DNA of 20,147 nucleotides. Source: a virus. Position 1 is the first letter of the stretch, and each line of letters begins with the position of its first letter. Below are positions 1 through 8,201 of this stretch, one piece after another. A program made the position numbers and the translations under genes. The notes beneath the pieces were generated by a model. The model did not search any database, had not been told where the DNA came from, and saw only the letters and a list, made by a program, of their open reading frames with translations. The stretch covers positions 1 to 20,147 of the IMG/VR virus record IMGVR_UViG_3300027659_000278; one strand, written 5' to 3'.

Positions 1-1
1 T

Positions 2-262
2 GCTGGATACTATTTAGTCTCAGGACAGATATTTAGCAATGTTGGACCAAATGGATTTTTAGCATCAATAGCAAAAAATAATATTCAACATTCATTTGGA
101 ACACAAGATGTTGGACAATCATATAGGTCGGTTGTATCTGATGTAATTTATTTAAATATTGGTGATTTTATTGAACTTCACGCTTACGCCGGAGTAGCAA
201 CAACTATACAGACTAGTATTGCAGATACATATTTCTCAGGTTGCCTAATCCGCTCTGTATGA
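2..262 (+). CDS. C1q/TNF-like tail fibre protein, C-terminal end (partial)
   Basis: The reading frame is already open at base 2 and ends with TGA at 260-262, so only the last 86 residues are present. The visible part looks like the C-terminal half of a C1q/TNF-like jelly-roll domain as found at the tip of phage tail fibres: an early AGYYLVSGQI strand, an IAKNN turn, a DVIYLNIGDFIELHAY strand and a terminal TYFSGCLI strand. Such domains trimerise and sit at the distal end of fibres, where they may contact the host surface. The stop overlaps the ATG of the next gene (ATGA), indicating one transcript. The fold call rests on strand pattern and remembered family motifs; the protein's N-terminus and full architecture lie outside the window. 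Confidence 0.72.
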   Translation, partial: AGYYLVSGQIFSNVGPNGFLASIAKNNIQHSFGTQDVGQSYRSVVSDVIYLNIGDFIELHAYAGVATTIQTSIADTYFSGCLIRSV

Positions 263-603
263 ACAAGCACCTAGCAGGTACAATAGAACTATATGAAAGA
301 AACAAGCTCGACTTACAAGAACTCATCACATGGCATCTTTGCCACGGTGTGGTTATTTGCGACAAGCATTCTTTCGCGTTGTGCTACTACTCTGACTCAA
401 ACAACCCCGAAGAAGCACGGGAACACCATGATTCCAACACGTTGTTTGTCACCATCTGCACGGGAAATATGCGGAACGCACTCGCAAAGTTCGTCCCCGA
501 TTTCGATTACATATCATTTCAACGAGACTTCAAGCAATCTCCCCATGTCAGGGTTTACGACATTCTAAAATTCTACAAAAAACTCAAACAAGATCATGGG
601 TAA
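259..603 (+). CDS. hypothetical protein, 114 aa
   Basis: I do not recognise this protein with confidence. I chose the ATG at 259 because it overlaps the upstream stop (ATGA), the usual arrangement here; a TTG at 241 would add six residues but overlaps more. It is soluble, with no signal peptide or membrane segment, and mixes aromatic and charged residues; three cysteines fall in the first half (HLCHGVVICDKHSF, ALCYYS) and one more in VTICTG. It lies between a tail fibre end and the ejection-type genes, and its stop lies inside the start of the next gene. The small alpha/beta-looking composition and the position next to internal virion genes recall acetyltransferase-like small proteins of some podoviruses, but no catalytic motif is visible, so that is only a guess. 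Confidence 0.75.
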   Translation: MNKHLAGTIELYERNKLDLQELITWHLCHGVVICDKHSFALCYYSDSNNPEEAREHHDSNTLFVTICTGNMRNALAKFVPDFDYISFQRDFKQSPHVRVYDILKFYKKLKQDHG

Positions 604-1585
604 AACTAAAAAAGTCAAAGCTCCCAAGGCTAATTACGGTGCTGATATTAACAAGTTGCTCGGTGCATACCAGCAATCTATGCCTAGCACAATGGCGTTT
701 GAAGGTCAGTACCGTCCGCAGTTCCAAGGACTAAATCTAGGTGACATCTCGGCGTTTACGCAGGGTGTAGGTGGGCAGCAAGGTTACTACGGACAAATGC
801 GTGGTGCTACGCAAGAAGCGGGACGGCAACTTGGTGAGGCTCGATCCGCAGAGTTGGGTCAGATGACTGGTCAAGCAGGTCAGGCACGGGGTCTATTGCA
901 AGCAATGTCACCAGAGGCAGCGGCACGGGTACAGCAATCGCAGGAGCAAGCACTACAGGCGCAGGGTCTGGCTGGGTTGTACCAAGGTCAAAGCCAAGGG
1001 TACGTTAACCAAGCCGACACGTTGGGCAACGAGGCATTCGCTCGCCGTGGGTACTTGTCCCCAGAGCAGATGCGTAACGCGCAGCAGGAGGCCCGTGGGA
1101 GCGCGCAGGCGGCAGGACGTATCGGTGGCAACCTTGGTATAGCCAGTGAGATACTAAACCGTGAGAATGCACTCGCATCGCGTCGAGGAGAGGCAGCAAC
1201 AGCGGGTCAAAGTGCCTTCAACCAATTCCAAGCACAGCAAAGCACAATGGGTAACCTTCGCGGTGAGGCGCAGAACGCTAACCTCGGTGCTTACAATATG
1301 GGTCAGCAATTCTATAGCCCTGGGTTACAAATGCTAGGGTCAACACCACTAAGCTACCAAGCTGGTCAGCAACAATTAGGCGTTGGCTTGCAACAAATCG
1401 GTCGCGGTACACCTGGGCTATTCGACGCAGGACAAGCACTCAACCTTGGTGCAACCGAACGTAGCAACCAACTAGCGGCACAACAGGCAAACGCACAGAT
1501 GAAGGCACAGCAAAACGCTGCAACACTTGGTCTGGTTGGAGATGCTGTTAAAGGCGCAACTTCTATGTTTTCTTTTGGAGCGTAA
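596..1585 (+). CDS. putative internal virion / DNA-ejection protein, Q-A-G-rich
   Basis: The 329-residue product starts with a lysine-rich segment (MGKTKKVKAPK) and is then dominated by glutamine, alanine and glycine, with repeated QQ, QAG and GQ pairs, predicting long helices and flexible stretches. The C-terminus (GLVGDAVKGATSMF) is hydrophobic and glycine-rich. No enzymatic motif is seen. It overlaps the preceding gene by 8 bases and is followed within 20 bases by a glucosaminidase-bearing virion protein and a 1453-aa protein, the usual small-medium-large order of ejection proteins in podoviruses. I infer a virion protein released with the DNA, by context rather than recognised homology. 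Local GC is clearly higher than in its neighbours (37 of 60 bases at 1021-1080). Confidence 0.7.
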   Translation: MGKTKKVKAPKANYGADINKLLGAYQQSMPSTMAFEGQYRPQFQGLNLGDISAFTQGVGGQQGYYGQMRGATQEAGRQLGEARSAELGQMTGQAGQARGLLQAMSPEAAARVQQSQEQALQAQGLAGLYQGQSQGYVNQADTLGNEAFARRGYLSPEQMRNAQQEARGSAQAAGRIGGNLGIASEILNRENALASRRGEAATAGQSAFNQFQAQQSTMGNLRGEAQNANLGAYNMGQQFYSPGLQMLGSTPLSYQAGQQQLGVGLQQIGRGTPGLFDAGQALNLGATERSNQLAAQQANAQMKAQQNAATLGLVGDAVKGATSMFSFGA

Positions 1586-1602
1586 AACTTTCGTACAATA
1601 TT

Positions 1603-3282
1603 ATGGCACTATTAGGAGCATCAATTGACCCCAGCCTGTTTAGACAGGACTACTCTGGGTTTGTAAACGCAGCGAACACCAACGCTAACGCAATAACGGG
1701 GCTAGGGCAGACTATTGCTGGAGGAATTGAGAGATACGGAGAAGAAAAGCAAAACCGTAAAAAACTTGATGCTAGTATCAAAGCAAGTGTCACGGGTATT
1801 GAGAGTGCTATCAAAATGGGCAAAAGCCTTGGTATTGATATTGAATCAAGTTTGTCTCCGTATTTAGAAAAAATAAATGATCCTAATATTTCTCCTATTG
1901 AAGCAGCAGCTTATGCCCAACAAGCGTCTTCTTCAATTGGTAATGTTCTAACATTTGGCATGAAAGCCAATGATATGGATATTGAAAGAAGGAAACTAAG
2001 TCAAGACGCAGCATACAAAAATGAAGAACTTAGAATTTCGCAACAAAATGCAAATTCAAGAGCCGCAGCAGCGGCGGCAACAGGAAACAAACTAGGTGAT
2101 ATTGTTCCAGTTGCAACTCCAGAAGGAACGAGGCAAATGGTACGCAATCCAAAAACTGGTGTACTTGAGCCAATTCAAGTTGCTCCTCAATCTACGTCTG
2201 GAATTGGTGGATTACCCACACCACTCCAACCTTTCGCTAATGATTTCAACGTATTAGGAAATAAATACGGAGTAGACCCTACTCTCTTGGCGGCAATTGC
2301 AATGCATGAAACTGCAAATGGAACATCTTCAGCTTTTCGTAAGAAAAATAACGCAATGGGTGTTTCTGATGCTTCTGGGCCTGTTGAAATGGGAAGTGTG
2401 TCACAATCCATTGAAAAAATGGCATCACTTATTGGAAGTGGAATAAATCAAGGAACTGGGCCATATGCAAACGTGAAATCTATTGAAGATCTTGCAAGCG
2501 TCTACGCTCCTGTAGGTGCTGGTAATGATCCAAATAATTTGAACAAATCTTGGACTCAGGGCGTTTCCCGCAATATTGAAATGCTCACTAAAGCACCAAC
2601 TCAAGATCAAACAACAGATTTTGGGTTTACACCAAACAAACCCAAAGAAGCAGTTAAAATTGTAACTGGCGAAGAAGCTAAAGCTCTTGGACTTAAACCA
2701 GAAAATACTTACGAAGCTAAATTTGTAAACGGAGAACCTACTGGTTATACCGTGTTGGATAAAGCCGCAATACCAACTGCTGATGCTGAAAAAGCTAATG
2801 AAGCATCTTTAAGAGCTGCATCAGATGCTGCGTATGCAATTAAAACAGTAAACGAATTAACTTCTTCACCTGGTTTCTCTGATGTTTTTGGAGTAGGTAT
2901 TGGATTAAAGTACGTACCTGGAACTGCTGGATTTGATGCTGATGTATCAAGAAAGGCAATAGTTGCATTAGCTACCACTGACTCGATGAGAAAATTCCAA
3001 GGATTGGGCTCAATGTCTGATGCTGAATTTTCTGTTGCTAGATCAGCAGCAACACAAATTTCGGAGGGTGGACTTTCTGAAACAAAAGCAGCAGAAGAGT
3101 TGAATAGGCTTAGGGATTATTTCTCTACTTCAATTAGAAGAGCAGAAGAATTAGGTCGCATTCCCAAAGGGACTTCTGATAAAATGATTAGTGAAGCAAT
3201 GGCTGGAATGAACAAAACTAGTGATAGTGAAACAACGACTCCATTGACTGCCGCTCAAAAACTCAAAGCAAAAATTCAATAA
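1603..3282 (+). CDS. virion protein with glucosaminidase (lytic) domain, 559 aa
   Basis: The N-terminal ~200 residues are helical with a Q/A-rich linker. Residues about 210-325 match the phage glucosaminidase-type (lysozyme-like, LytG/GH73-related) domain: YGVDPTLLAAIAMHETANG (from residue 222, likely catalytic Glu236), KKNNAMGVSD, and a late YAPVGAGNDPNNLNKSW. This domain cleaves peptidoglycan glycan strands. The C-terminal part (about 400-520) is helical and carries a GLGSMSDAEF motif near residue 467 that recurs in phage ejection proteins. The enzyme lies among structural genes, far from the lysis genes, so I infer a virion-associated muralysin that opens the cell wall at entry. The start at 1603 lacks a Shine-Dalgarno; the gene ends 4 bases before the next ATG. 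Confidence 0.85.
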   Translation: MALLGASIDPSLFRQDYSGFVNAANTNANAITGLGQTIAGGIERYGEEKQNRKKLDASIKASVTGIESAIKMGKSLGIDIESSLSPYLEKINDPNISPIEAAAYAQQASSSIGNVLTFGMKANDMDIERRKLSQDAAYKNEELRISQQNANSRAAAAAATGNKLGDIVPVATPEGTRQMVRNPKTGVLEPIQVAPQSTSGIGGLPTPLQPFANDFNVLGNKYGVDPTLLAAIAMHETANGTSSAFRKKNNAMGVSDASGPVEMGSVSQSIEKMASLIGSGINQGTGPYANVKSIEDLASVYAPVGAGNDPNNLNKSWTQGVSRNIEMLTKAPTQDQTTDFGFTPNKPKEAVKIVTGEEAKALGLKPENTYEAKFVNGEPTGYTVLDKAAIPTADAEKANEASLRAASDAAYAIKTVNELTSSPGFSDVFGVGIGLKYVPGTAGFDADVSRKAIVALATTDSMRKFQGLGSMSDAEFSVARSAATQISEGGLSETKAAEELNRLRDYFSTSIRRAEELGRIPKGTSDKMISEAMAGMNKTSDSETTTPLTAAQKLKAKIQ

Positions 3283-3286
3283 TAAC

Positions 3287-6200
3287 ATGGCTGAACAAGT
3301 TGATCCAGAAGTCAGCAAACTTGAAGTTGATGCGTTAAATGAGTACTTTGCTGGAGAAGCAAAGAATATTGAATTAACAAAGAACAACTATCTTCCCCCA
3401 AATTGGCAGGATCTTGATCTAAATGATCCAAGGATAACTGCTGCACCGTTTAAGTTGCAACCATTCACAACTGAAGAGGGAATGAAAGCTCGTGGCATTC
3501 TGGATGCTAATGGCGAAGCAACGCAACTTGGTGAAGATTACTTACTGCTTGAAGAAAGAGGACTTTTTAAGGATGGAGAACTTACGGAAAAAGGTAAGGC
3601 TTTTACAACTGAAAACGAAATATATGACACCGTAAATTTTGTTGAGAAGAACATGGATGCTAGTCAACTTGCTCAAGAGGCAAGACTACATTCAATTCGT
3701 GAGGAAGCAGGTCTTACCAAAGAAAGCATGGTATCAGAAGATGGTATGCTTGCTGACTTCTGGAATGGAATCAAAGGATTGGCGACTGGTGCTGATACAA
3801 TTTTACGAGGCACAGTACCAAACTCAAGTGATCTAGCAAAAAATAGAATTCCTAAAGATGCATCTCTTCTAGAGGCCATAAGTGACATGATGGCAAGCGG
3901 AAAGTCTAAAGAAGAAGTAACAACAGCAAGGGCAGAAGCTGCAAGCAAGTTTGTGGGTGGATCTGCAACTGGTCTTGTAAAAGGTGCTGAACTACTTCAA
4001 AATTTAGGAGCGAATGTTGGCGAAGCACTAGGACTTTATTCACCAGAAGAAGCAAAAGCAGGTAAGGAGCAAGCATCCTATAAAACAGAGATGTTTAAGC
4101 GAACCTATGCTGGTATTGATGCAGCAGAGTTTGCATCTCAAGTTGGGCTTGCCGAAGAGGTTGGTAACGCTGTTTTTGAAACAAAAAAACAATACGATGC
4201 TCAATATGGTGAAAAAGGAACAGAAGAATTCCAAAAAGCATTAAATAACTATGGATCTGTGGGTACTGTTGCGGGAGATCCAATAGCTCTTGCTATCGGT
4301 GGAGGTGTTGGAACAGCTATCGGCTTGGTTAAATATGCCAATGCCGCAAGAAACGCCACCAAAATAGCACAAGGTATGGCGGCAGTAAATGCTGGTAATT
4401 CATTACTCAAAGCTAAACCAATTGCTGAAGCTGCATTTATTGAATCTCAAACAGCTATAACTAATGCAAACAAACTTCTTGATGATGCTTTTAAAACTGG
4501 AAATCCAGAACAATTTGCATTAAGATCAGGAGAAGTAGCAAAAGCTACACAAGCGGCAAAACAAACAGAATCTACTCTTGCAACTATCAATGAAGGTATT
4601 GCTAACGCCTCAACATTTGCAAACAAGGTTGAGATAGGATTGGATAGTGCAAGAACTGTTCAAGACGTTGTTCGCGGTGCAGGTGCAGCAACAATGGGTA
4701 AAGCCGCAAGCGTATTGGATTCTGTTGGCAACAAGGCCGCAAGCCTTAATGGTTTTGTGAAAGTAATAGAGAGAAAAATGGGTATAACCAAAATACCTTG
4801 GCTAGTCAGGGTTCTTGCCTCTGTTCCATATTCACAAGTAGCTATACCATATCTTGGAGCAAGAATTGGAATTGCTGTTGCACCCAAAGTTCTTAAAAAC
4901 GTGTCTAAATTCGCCTCAGTTATGAGCGAAGAAATGGTAGAACGTACTAGCTCAACTCCATTCTTTAGACGGGTTGCTGCTAACGAAAGGGTTGGTGGAC
5001 TGGGTGGTGCATTAGCAACCATTGCAGACTACTCCTCACCGCTTGCAAGGGGCGTTGCTAGAGCTACAGTTGGAACAGCTATAGCAGCACCAGCAACGCT
5101 TGCTTACAATGCTATTAACAGCAAAGGTGTTGATGAGGAAACTCTAGCACTTGCTGGAAGAGACGCATTAGTATTTGGTGGTCTAGGTAGGCTTGTTGGA
5201 GGCAGAAAAGACTTTAGTCAAACCAAGATTGACGAGATGGTCAACTACCGCAATAAACTTACCCCAGAAAATCTTGCGATATACGATGGTATCAAAGATC
5301 GCGGAATGAGGACATTTGTTTCCTCTCTTGATGCAGCATACCCTGGTTTCTTTGAATGGGAATTTAAGAATAGCGGAAATAACTTTTTTGACCCAGCATC
5401 AAGAAAAGCAGTTGTTAATTTAAATGATCGGGCTGGATTTTTAAAAGCAGTTGCGGCACATGAAGTTGGACACATGATTCAATTTAGGCACAATAACAAT
5501 GACATGATTGTCTCAAGAATGCTTGGAGACGAAACACAAAGCGGCCTTGTAAGGAACGTAGATGGAACGCTAGATCCAGAGTTCAAAGCATGGGGCGACG
5601 AATACAATAATCTTAGGAGGGATAACGACATTGCTCCAGCAGGTCTTGAAGAACTAGCTATTGAGTTCTATACCGATAATGGCGTTAGGGCATTGGTTGA
5701 AGACGTATCAAGCGGTAAGTTATTCCAACAATCAAGAAAGACTCCATTGAGACGGGATATTGAAAATAGTTTTAAAAACTTGTTTGCCTCTGCACCGATT
5801 GTTAAAAACCTACACTTTAAGTTTGGTGGAGCAACGGATGCGGGTGGACGTATGGTAATGGGTACAGGGTTACTTGCAGACGGCATGAGAGAACTGCCAG
5901 AGGTCAAGGAGATGCTTAGACAGGCATACAAGGATACTGCTGGGAAACCATTGAAACAAGTCAACAACAGGGTTCTAGATGTTAAATCTACTAATCCTAG
6001 CCACTACGAAGCAAGGGAAACAATCAATAAAACTAATAAAAGGATTGTTGATGCGGGAGAGAAGTTGCCAGAAAATATAATAGTGGTTGACTCAAATGGC
6101 AATGGACGAGGACAACTTAGTATTGATCATTTCAAAGATCTTGAAGAGCGTGGCGTTATTGATAATGGCACATTTGGCATGGCTGCAATGCTTCAAGAAC

Positions 6201-7648
6201 AAATCAATAGTGAAAACAAGTTTGCCGTAAGCACGGTAAACAAGCCAATCGAACAAGGAAGATCAGTTCAAGTTGAAGGATTGGCAGAAGGCCTTGTTGT
6301 GCCAACTGGATGGGTTTCTCGCAATGGCAGATTATATCTGGAAGCTATGGATCTAAAGCAGTTGGAAAAAAACGTACAACGCGCAGTTAAGAATCCTATT
6401 GCAAAAAAACTCAACTTGAATAGGCAGCAAATTCTTGATGACATCCAAGAATCAGTTGCGATACAAAACAAGGGTCAGTCTACGGATGCTTACTATAAAA
6501 GCAAAGATCCTAAAAATTGGGAGCGGCGTAAAAACTTCATCAACTCAGTTCTTGGATTGCAGACAAAGAAGCAACTTACAATAAACCCGTTGATGAGCAA
6601 GGTGTCTCCAGACTTAGAATCTGGCATATTTAGAACATTTGCTTTTGATCGCTTACAAAGTGCAATCCAAACAAATAGCAATGTAAGCATACCATTTGGT
6701 GCTAATTCTTACTACGCTATCCGTGATAACTTGTTGCCGCAATCTCCTCGCTTTAACCGCAACGGAGAACTTGTGCCAGAGACAAGTAAAATTAACTACC
6801 TGCCAAATAGTGTTTATGAGAAAATTATGTCAAAGTATAAAGACACTCCAAGTACGGCAGTTACTGAAAATAAAAGAGTCTACTCACCAATTGTTCGTGA
6901 CCTACTTCAGAGGAGGAAAGCTGGAGAGGAAATTCCTAAGGTAGTCATGGATCGTGCAATTAATGAGCATTTCCCATCTTATAAAGTAGAAGTTCCTAAA
7001 TCACCATCTGATCTTCCTTCTGAAGCTAAAGTACTAGCTACTATTGATAAAGGTCAAAGAAAAAAACATTTACAAACAATTAAAGAAGCAGGTCTTCCCA
7101 AAGAAGGTGAGAGTATAATGGTTCGTCAAGATGTTCCATCGATGACTAAAAAAGGAGTAGGTGTTGTAACAACAACAACAGATAATGGAACTTTATATCG
7201 TCCAAGCACTAGGATATCAAAACCTAACTTCATACTAAATGAAGTGCAAACCGAGAAGATCGGTATGGGTGGAGATAAACAACCACACATTGTAGTTAAA
7301 GGTAAATGGATGGAAGACCAAAGTTTCCCTGAAAACTTATCAGAATGGACTCAAGTTGGATTCAATCCAGATAGACATTCGTACTATTACGAACGTGGGA
7401 CTAATAGGATGGTTATTAGTGGAGATGAGGCACTTCAAATTGGTAACACTGTGTTTGTTAATAATCCAAAGTATGGAGACAATCTAGACCCTAATAAACC
7501 ACTTCGCTATCTGCCAAAGAGTAAATCCAAAACAAACCAACCAGAATTCAGGACTACTCGTCGCAGTGATAAGAAATACAATAATCCTGCCCTTGCCAGA
7601 AGCATATCGTCAGCTATAAGTGGTGCTTCAACCAACAAGGAAAAATAA
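3287..7648 (+). CDS. giant internal virion protein with HEVGH metallopeptidase domain and polyvalent-type C-terminus
   Basis: At 1453 residues this is the largest gene. The first ~320 residues are acidic and helical. Three hydrophobic, Gly/Ala-rich stretches (about 325-350, 502-545 and 570-615) could insert in membranes. Residues 725-729 read HEVGH inside AAHEVGHMIQF, the zinc-peptidase HExxH signature; EELAIE at 788-793 may supply the third ligand as in gluzincins. The C-terminus (about 1260-1395) has the block WTQVGFNPDRHSYYY followed by a GDEALQIGNTVFVNNPKYG-like strand, which I recall from large polyvalent proteins of phages and plasmids. Such proteins travel with the DNA into the host. 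A proteolytic role on host or virion proteins is inferred from the motif. Codons are A/T-rich (18 of 60 GC at 4201-4260). Confidence 0.85.
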   Translation: MAEQVDPEVSKLEVDALNEYFAGEAKNIELTKNNYLPPNWQDLDLNDPRITAAPFKLQPFTTEEGMKARGILDANGEATQLGEDYLLLEERGLFKDGELTEKGKAFTTENEIYDTVNFVEKNMDASQLAQEARLHSIREEAGLTKESMVSEDGMLADFWNGIKGLATGADTILRGTVPNSSDLAKNRIPKDASLLEAISDMMASGKSKEEVTTARAEAASKFVGGSATGLVKGAELLQNLGANVGEALGLYSPEEAKAGKEQASYKTEMFKRTYAGIDAAEFASQVGLAEEVGNAVFETKKQYDAQYGEKGTEEFQKALNNYGSVGTVAGDPIALAIGGGVGTAIGLVKYANAARNATKIAQGMAAVNAGNSLLKAKPIAEAAFIESQTAITNANKLLDDAFKTGNPEQFALRSGEVAKATQAAKQTESTLATINEGIANASTFANKVEIGLDSARTVQDVVRGAGAATMGKAASVLDSVGNKAASLNGFVKVIERKMGITKIPWLVRVLASVPYSQVAIPYLGARIGIAVAPKVLKNVSKFASVMSEEMVERTSSTPFFRRVAANERVGGLGGALATIADYSSPLARGVARATVGTAIAAPATLAYNAINSKGVDEETLALAGRDALVFGGLGRLVGGRKDFSQTKIDEMVNYRNKLTPENLAIYDGIKDRGMRTFVSSLDAAYPGFFEWEFKNSGNNFFDPASRKAVVNLNDRAGFLKAVAAHEVGHMIQFRHNNNDMIVSRMLGDETQSGLVRNVDGTLDPEFKAWGDEYNNLRRDNDIAPAGLEELAIEFYTDNGVRALVEDVSSGKLFQQSRKTPLRRDIENSFKNLFASAPIVKNLHFKFGGATDAGGRMVMGTGLLADGMRELPEVKEMLRQAYKDTAGKPLKQVNNRVLDVKSTNPSHYEARETINKTNKRIVDAGEKLPENIIVVDSNGNGRGQLSIDHFKDLEERGVIDNGTFGMAAMLQEQINSENKFAVSTVNKPIEQGRSVQVEGLAEGLVVPTGWVSRNGRLYLEAMDLKQLEKNVQRAVKNPIAKKLNLNRQQILDDIQESVAIQNKGQSTDAYYKSKDPKNWERRKNFINSVLGLQTKKQLTINPLMSKVSPDLESGIFRTFAFDRLQSAIQTNSNVSIPFGANSYYAIRDNLLPQSPRFNRNGELVPETSKINYLPNSVYEKIMSKYKDTPSTAVTENKRVYSPIVRDLLQRRKAGEEIPKVVMDRAINEHFPSYKVEVPKSPSDLPSEAKVLATIDKGQRKKHLQTIKEAGLPKEGESIMVRQDVPSMTKKGVGVVTTTTDNGTLYRPSTRISKPNFILNEVQTEKIGMGGDKQPHIVVKGKWMEDQSFPENLSEWTQVGFNPDRHSYYYERGTNRMVISGDEALQIGNTVFVNNPKYGDNLDPNKPLRYLPKSKSKTNQPEFRTTRRSDKKYNNPALARSISSAISGASTNKEK
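7637..7641 (+). promoter_or_regulatory. Shine-Dalgarno deciding the terS start
   Basis: AAGGA lies 8 bases upstream of the ATG at 7650. It favours that ATG over an in-frame GTG at 7620 that would overlap the preceding gene by 29 bases. It is one of the few clear ribosome-binding sites in the window. Confidence 0.6.
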
Positions 7649-7649
7649 C

Positions 7650-8201
7650 ATGAGTGACAACGAACTTCTTGAGATTGACAGTAAACAGGCAATTAAGGAG
7701 TTCTTTCTTGAGGTTAAGGAACGTGCGAAGCTATTCCCGCGCAACTCAATCGAGCATTACAATCCAAACGTAGCTGCACAAATCTTATGGATGCTTGCAC
7801 AAGGTGGACGTATTAGCGTAATTGCTAAGAAGTGCAAAGTATCGCATGAGCTAGTAAGGTCGCTAGAATGGCGGCATAACGACACGCTTGAGTCAAAGCG
7901 TAAGGAGTTCTCTAAACGCTACGCTATTGCTGCGGCTGAGTACACCGATCTATTGTTCGAGAAAGCAGAACAATTATCCAACGACCCAGAGCAATTAAAG
8001 ATGATCTCGCCAGACCGTCTTGCTTTGACTATTGGCATTATGACAGACAAAGCTGGGCAACTATCTGGTATGGCAAGCACAATCGTAGAACATCGTAAGG
8101 GTGCAAGTATTGACGATGCTGCTAAGATGATTGCTGAAGCAAAGTCTCGCATTGCCAATAAAATCAAGGAACAAGCAATTGAAGTTGAAGTTATTGAATA
8201 A
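7650..8201 (+). CDS. terS: terminase small subunit
   Basis: The 183-residue product has an N-terminal helix-turn-helix-like region (GGRISVIAKKCKVSHELVRSLEWRH, split here as GGRISVIAKKC and VSHELVRSLEW, about residues 52-75) followed by a long helical region and a C-terminal block SPDRLALTIGIMTDKAGQ with SGMASTIVEHR, which is typical of small terminases. TerS oligomers bind the packaging site and regulate TerL. The ATG at 7650 is preceded by AAGGA. The upstream gene ends one base before it, and the stop TAA at 8199-8201 shares its last base with the terL ATG. Position directly before the large terminase strengthens the call. The sequence gives no evidence for the packaging site or strategy (cos or headful). 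Confidence 0.85.
   Translation: MSDNELLEIDSKQAIKEFFLEVKERAKLFPRNSIEHYNPNVAAQILWMLAQGGRISVIAKKCKVSHELVRSLEWRHNDTLESKRKEFSKRYAIAAAEYTDLLFEKAEQLSNDPEQLKMISPDRLALTIGIMTDKAGQLSGMASTIVEHRKGASIDDAAKMIAEAKSRIANKIKEQAIEVEVIE

Noticed and set aside
241-258. TTG start extending the 114-aa gene
   Set aside because: ATG 259 gives the ATGA overlap common here, and TTG has no ribosome-binding site.
7620-7649. GTG start extending the small terminase
   Set aside because: ATG 7650 has AAGGA at proper spacing; the extension would overlap the upstream gene by 29 bases.
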